A stretch of DNA of 64,000 nt, taken from contig CM035168.1 in NCBI GenBank assembly GCA_020205615.1, positions 9,056,237 to 9,120,236 on the forward strand. The letters are read 5' to 3'. How positions within the stretch are numbered: position 1 is the first letter of the stretch; every line of letters starts with the position of its first letter. Positions 58,369 through 64,000 of this stretch are shown here, piece by piece. A program made the translations under genes and the position numbers. Source of the stretch: Panax quinquefolius (taxonomy: Eukaryota; Streptophyta; Magnoliopsida; Apiales; Araliaceae). The notes under the pieces were generated by a model that did no database searches, had not been told where the DNA came from, and saw only the letters and a program-made list of their open reading frames with translations.

Positions 58369-61207
58369 TGTAAGACCCCGAATTTTATGAAATGAAAGTA
58401 TTCAATTTTCTTATAATTATTATTTCATTTAGTAAATGGTTAAATTGATAAAAGGATTAAAATTAATGGTGATATGTGAAAATTTTGCAAAATAAAGCAA
58501 GTTGTTATAAAATATTCGTTTGGTCGGGGAATATTCTTTTTGTCAGAGAATATTCGTATGATGAAATAATCATTGGTGGACCCCACAACAGAATTATTGT
58601 CGAAGTTAGAAAATGACAAAATTATTTTTTTATGAAATAACGGCGGAAGTTTTACCGTTAACTGTTAGAATAACCGGTGGTTAAAATATAGTAATACGCA
58701 TTGTTACACAGTAGCACATGGTATTGCACAGTATTTTTGAATTATTGTTTCTTATGTAAGAAGACACTACTCAATAATTGTTATAGTAATTACTGTTCAA
58801 TATTTTATTTTATTGATTTAATAATTGCTGCGTTAATATTTTATATTATTGTTGTTTCAATAATTGTCATTGCACAGTATTTCCCATTATCAAATCAATA
58901 ATTCATATTATTTGAATAATATTATTAGATGGCATTATTGGCAATGTCTAGAAAGTTCTGTCAAGGAGAGGTTTGGTCACCTAATTGCGCGCCAGTAAGG
59001 AAAAATCCTTATTAAAAAGCCCCCTCTTTCCTGGGAACGGCCTGGTTGTTATTATTATGATTTCGTGATATTATTTATTAATTTATATGATAAAGAAATA
59101 TTTATTTTATGTGGACATAAATGATGGATAGGAAAATATTTATTTTATGTGATTATAAATGAAGGAATTAATGTTGAGGTATCTTATCAGTATTTTGTCG
59201 GATTGGAGGTATTAAAAAATTAAATCGGTGTTCTTAAAGCTCTATTGTGTGAGTTATAATTTTAATCTGACCGTTGGATCGTTGTGATTTTTGGATATGT
59301 TATGCATATATAAGTTGAGTATATGTCCACAAATTTTGAACCGTTAAAAATTAACGTATGATTTATTATGAATTTTATGAGGTATTGAAAATCGTCCGTT
59401 TGTGGATTTTGGATATTTTCTGTCTGGAATATGGAAAAATTTAAAGCTACAAAGTTATAGAGAATTCGATTTCGTGTGGAACTGACATAAAATTCGTATT
59501 TTTTTTGATAAAAGGGCTATTTTATATGAATTACTGAAGTTTCGGAAAATAAAATAATTTTTATTAAAATTAAGTTGGACCCACTTTTGTTTTTAACACA
59601 TGGGCTGCCAAAAATTTCCAGAAATGGCTGCCCAACAATTCAACATAGCATGCGTAGAAATTTTGTATAAATAATAATATTATTTTAGTCTCCTATGGCG
59701 TTCTAGCATTTTCTCATAAATAGGCGTTTAAGTTAGAATTGAAAATCACACCAGAATCAGAAAATTCTTCTTTTATAATCTTGAGCGTATTTCTTTCGAG
59801 TTTTAGAAAGCTTTGAGCATAGAAAATAGTGAAAGTTTTCTTCAAGAATATCCCCGCTATACCAGTTGGAATACTATTCTTTTCAAAGTAAGGGATGTTT
59901 TTTTTGTTCAATATTCGCTTGAAATAATATTTTCTTCCATACTCTGTAGTATGTAAGTAATATTATTTCATTTCAGATTTTGAATTCTATACTCGTTTTG
60001 TTAAAATTTTGGCTTCTATACTCCATGAAATTAGTAGAATATCCTTGATATTTGCGCTTCATCCAGTATCTTTTCATGGAAATATTATTCTGAGCATTCT
60101 TGATAAGTTTTAATTTTTTCATGCCGAAGTACTATTTATGGGGTTACTATTTCTGAAGTACTATTCACGGGTTACTATTCACTCGAGTACTATTCACCCA
60201 GGGTACTATTCATGATAAAAATTGATTCGTTTTCGGTCCAAATTATTTTTGGTACAATATTATTCTTGAATTTTACTCCACAAAGTAGTATCATGTTGAC
60301 AATTTGGACGTTATTGATTTCTGGATAAATTAAATTATAAATCTTTAAAAATTTATCCTTGAACTTGTTTTTATTGAATTCTTATATCATTGTCATCATC
60401 CTCATGTTAATATTACATTGAAAAGTCATCTCGTGGCTTTAGTGCGTAGATGGACTTGGTATGATTATGACCGAGGATTATTCGGTATAATCATAACCGT
60501 AATGTTACAAATGATGTGGTAAAAGTCCTCATTGGCCCGTAGTGCATTGAGAGACAGTTGTTGGCATGATCATGACCATTGATGAAAACACGAATATCCT
60601 TGGCCCGTAGTGCATAGATAATTTTTGGTCGTGATACTAATGAATATCCTTGGCCGTAGTGCAGGGATGATGTGGATTATTTATTAAGCTGAGTCTCAGC
60701 GATAAAAGTGATGAAAAACCTTTTAAATCATAGAAGATAGTAGATTTATTCTCTACTTGACTCTTTTAATGGATTACTTGTTCCGCTGCAGTTAAACTTG
60801 ATGTTTGTTATATTTTATCAGTTTAACACTATTGAAGGCTAACGATAAATTATTCTGCATTATCTTAGTCATAATATTTCTTACTGGGCTAGTTGAGCTC
60901 ACCCTTTTGCTTTCATTGTTCTCTTTAGGAAATGAGAACGTAGCCGGGACTAGTCGGGGAAAGGAGTGATGGTCCAGATGATAGCATTAGTAGTCCTCAC
61001 TATTCTATAAAATAGTGTGATAATAAATGTATTGAGGACTCCCTTTGAGTTGAATATTGTCTTGAAGACAATATTCGTATTAAAACTATCAGTTTTTGTT
61101 TTGTCGTATTTTATACGATAGTTGTATTATTAAGTTGTATTTAAATTTTGTACCATGTTTTTGGCGACTCAAGATGGGTGATGTATACCTGTTTTGGGGG
61201 CGTCACA
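58369..61207 (+). mobile_element. Solo Gypsy LTR H (TSD GTAGG/GTGGG)
   Basis: Runs from TGTAAGACCCC to GGGGGCGTCACA, 2839 bp, with near-matching flanks 58364-58368 and 61208-61212. The conserved block is at 58965-59050 and the TATA-like box (CATAAATAG) near 59715. It contains a run of GTACTATTCAC-type repeats at about 60128-60210. It sits in the remaining right part of the old outer LTR. Confidence 0.87.
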
Positions 61208-61414
61208 GTGGGGCCCACCAATAATTGGTTATTTTGGCGCCGTCATACGAATATTTCTCAAAAAAAAAATATTCTCCGACAAAACAAATATTTCCTGACT
61301 GACTGTTTACTTTGTATAATTTGCACATATCACTCATAACTATTACATTTATTAAATCAACACCTTATTATTTAGAAAAATTAAATCTTATTCACAAAAA
61401 ATTGGGATCTTACA

Positions 61415-61983
61415 CATTACACCGTTATTTTTCTTCAACTCCACCGATTAGTTACTTGTATATTACTTTAAGAAGGCAATGGGCTTGACCGAAGGCGTGT
61501 AATGAGATGATCTGAAAAAGCATACTTACTCTTCGATTGAAAAAATAAAGTTAATATGAAACTTTTTCAATTTTAAAGTTGATGTAAATTCTTTTATTTT
61601 AATTGAATATTTAAAAATTACTAAGAACTACTAGATTTTTATTTTAAAAGAAAGAAAGTAGAATGAAAGATTATTGGTGGAAGTGATTCAATACATACCA
61701 AATGAATCATCCTTTGTTTAAAATGAGTTGTGCTCAAAAAATGACATTGGTCTACCAATATATGGCAACGATGATTTCCTTATGATAGTTTTTTGGTGAT
61801 TTAATTGAATATAAATGTGAATATACAAAATAATGTGTTTTGTTGTGGTTAGTTATTGGTAATTTAAATGAATAATGAAGTGCATATACAAAATAATATG
61901 TATAGTCGTAATTGATTATAACTATTAGCGATAAAACATAAACTATTTATAATTCAACTAAGTTTCATCCTATACTACACGCA

Positions 61984-61986
<3 letters not shown>
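61415..61986. other. AT-rich spacer
   Basis: No gene or recognisable element. Confidence 0.6.

Positions 61987-62041
<55 letters not shown>
61987..62041. repeat. (TA)n microsatellite
   Basis: About 27 AT/TA units. Confidence 0.97.
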
Positions 62042-62045
<4 letters not shown>

Positions 62046-63593
62046 TTTATTGAAGATTGTGGCAAACTAAGCAAATGCTACTTAGTTTATTTTATCAACG
62101 GAAAATTAAATAAATACTAATTAGTTTATGAGAACTATTATTTGAATATGGGGACTACTATTCGACATTCAGTACTTCTACTTTTCAAATGGGTTTCTAA
62201 GTTTCAAAGTATAGTACATGCACAGACACTTATTCAAACTAAGTAAATTGTCGAAAACTAAACAAATGCTACTTAGTTTATTTTAATTATTTTATGTTAA
62301 TTTGGTGATCATATAATTTATTTTTTTGACTTGTTTTGATTTTATTGTGTATTATATTATATTATATATATATTTAAATTTGTTATATTTAATTTAATTT
62401 AATTTAATTTTTTAATTAAATTAAATTTATTTTATTTATTTTAATTAATTATTATGTTTTAATTTATTTATTTTTCATTATATTATATTACATTATTTAT
62501 TTAAATATAATTTATTTTATTTTATTATATTTTTTATTAGATATGATTTAAGTTATTTTATTTTCTTTAATTTATTTTTTATTAAATTATATTATATTAT
62601 TTAATTTATTTTTATTGAATTATATTATTATAATTAAATTATTTTATATCAATTAATTTATTGTATTGTATTTTATTTCATTTTATCTTAATTGGTTTAT
62701 GTTATCTTAGGTTATTTAATTATATTATTTTATATTATATTATGAAATAATTATATTATGTAAATTAATTAGTTTATGTTATTATATTATATTAGTTTAT
62801 TTAGTAGTGGCAAAAATAAGTAAATACTACTTAGTTCATTTTATTATATAATTAATTAAGTTACTTTATTTTCTTTAATTTATTTTGTATTATATTACAT
62901 TACATTATTTAATTTAATTTTATATTATGTTATGTTCTTTTATTTATTTATTAAATATAATTTAAGTTATTTCATTAAGTTTTATTTTATTTTCTTCAAT
63001 TTATTTTGTATTACATTACATTATTTTATATTATTTAATTTATATTATATTATATAAATTTAGTTTATGTTATTATATTATTTTATTTAGAAGTGCAAAG
63101 CTAATTAAATGATATTTCGTTTATTTTAATTAGTATTGGAAAATTAAGTAAAATATATAAATAGTTAGGTGGGCCCATAAATTTTGCAATTAAAGTATTC
63201 TAACAGAAATTTCGTCGAAAATAGCAAATATCACATTCATAAACAATATATCAACACACAAATTATAAGTACGCAAAAAGGAACCCAAATTAAAGATTCA
63301 ATATACTGACATAACCATCAATATTAATATCAAATTTTCGACTATACTGTAATTGCACAAACTCAGTCCCTAATTAAACAATTCTATGATTCATAACATA
63401 TATACTACACTCTAATTGCATCAGTAATTCATCAGTCCCAAATGAACATACACTTTTATTATATAAATAACATACATATTAACTGTCATTGCACAAATTC
63501 AAACTCAGTTTGATAACTATAAAACCCAACTTGATAACAACAAACCGAATTTGATAACACAATTCAAACTCAGTTTGATAACCTAATTCAAGA
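62042..63593. repeat. AT-extreme spacer with dispersed hairpin motif
   Basis: Long runs of TTAATTTAATTTA, TATATTATATTA and similar. A motif AAACTAAGCAAATGCTACTT, continuing AGTTTATTTTA, recurs at about 62064, 62256, 62810 and 63104 with variations. AAACTAAG and CTTAGTTT are inverted, so each copy can fold. No coding sequence is seen. Confidence 0.5.
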
Positions 63594-64000
63594 TCAAATT
63601 TTGGACAGCATGCAAACCCAACTAGAGAACATGGATACAAATAATTTAACTAATAAAATTGAAACTGATAAAATAAAATATTTTAGCCATGAATATTGGA
63701 TAAAATAAATACCAAATATTTGTGCCAATTCAACCTTTGCTAGAAAATAATTTAAAAATAATTTAGATAATACCTTGAAATCCCTCAAATTTGTTGGTGT
63801 AAAGCTAAGTTTGTGGTGGTGGCACAACAATGGGACCGCCCGTGGGGTAATGTTGGCGACGAGCGAGCTCAGACGGAGAGACTGCGAGGCTCGGCCGATT
63901 TAGAGAAAGAAGTGAGAGAAAGATAATAAGGAAATGAAGATGCTGAAGGCGAAATGATGAACTGATTAGGTTTTATTTCGTAATTCTGACGGAATATCCG
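63594..64000. other. GC-richer patch at right edge, possible start of a minus-strand gene
   Basis: Composition changes sharply at about 63820-63900 (GGGACCGCCCGTGGGG and GCGAGGCTCGGCCG), followed by a purine-rich stretch. On the minus strand it reads as a pyrimidine-rich leader, then a GC-rich part, with a possible donor TTTCAAG/GTATTATC near 63773. No convincing start codon and frame were found, so no gene is called. Confidence 0.25.

Larger units (their letters stand above)
25250..61414 (-). mobile_element. Old outer Gypsy LTR, split by nested insertions
   Basis: Three separated pieces rebuild one minus-oriented LTR. Piece 1 (about 25250-25806) holds a worn copy of the conserved block (TCGTTCCTAGGAAAGAG and ACAAAACTTCTAGACATTG). 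Piece 2 is 58079-58368. Piece 3 (61208-61414) ends GGGATCTTACA. The breaks are explained by Copia F (TSD ACTGT) and solo LTR H (TSD GTAGG/GTGGG). The TGTGACGCC end is not found to the left of about 25250, so the LTR is truncated there. No internal region is attached. Confidence 0.8.

Overview
The window is plant nuclear DNA. Evidence: one intron-containing R2R3-MYB gene with a canonical plant R2R3 domain, Ty3/Gypsy and Ty1/Copia LTR retrotransposons with plant-type initiator-tRNA-Met primer sites, several MITE or fold-back elements, very AT-rich spacer and long (TA)n microsatellites. The MYB type and intron positions suggest a flowering plant, probably a eudicot; the species cannot be named from sequence alone. 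There is one apparently functional protein-coding gene. Almost everything else that looks like coding sequence is retrotransposon remnant.

Layout. 1-6700: a possible LTR fragment, a small fold-back MITE (861-1001), the R2R3-MYB gene on the minus strand (3560 to 2177, three exons, 352 aa, subgroup 14 / RAX-MYB36-like) and AT-rich spacer. 6714-20233: three copies of one long-LTR Gypsy family. These are an LTR-LTR fusion with TSD ATAAT (6714-10313), a minus-strand solo LTR with TSD TAATT sitting inside a MITE (10714-13352), and a minus-strand element with one full LTR, gag and a gutted pol (13551-20233). 20277-25178: small DNA elements, namely a mariner/Stowaway-like element carrying GC-rich cargo, and a string of fold-back elements separated by (TA)n tracts.

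25250-61414 is a retrotransposon nest resolved by target-site duplications. An old minus-strand Gypsy LTR was split by a plus-strand Copia element F (25807-58078, TSD ACTGT). F received Gypsy E in its 5' LTR (26541-34284, TSD TTGTG), and E later received a solo LTR (28069-30540). F also contains Gypsy G (36639-54875, no matching TSD). G was in turn interrupted in pol by Copia J on the minus strand (39787-48953, TSD GTATC). A further solo LTR, H (58369-61207), lies in the remaining part of the outer LTR. 61415-64000 is extremely AT-rich spacer with a dispersed hairpin motif and a small GC-richer patch at the right edge.

The Gypsy copies belong to one family. Their LTRs run from TGTAAGACCCC to GGGGGCGTCACA, are 2.5-3.05 kb long and carry an internal TATA box. 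Pol ends in a chromodomain-like tail, as in chromoviruses of the Del/Tekay type. All copies are broken by stops, frameshifts and deletions, and no autonomous element remains. The most unusual signals are the (TA)n-anchored fold-back cluster, a conserved GAAA-capped hairpin in the Gypsy U3, hairpin-forming tandem arrays downstream of the LTR TATA box, and a Copia element (J) whose LTRs are very alike although its coding region is wrecked.
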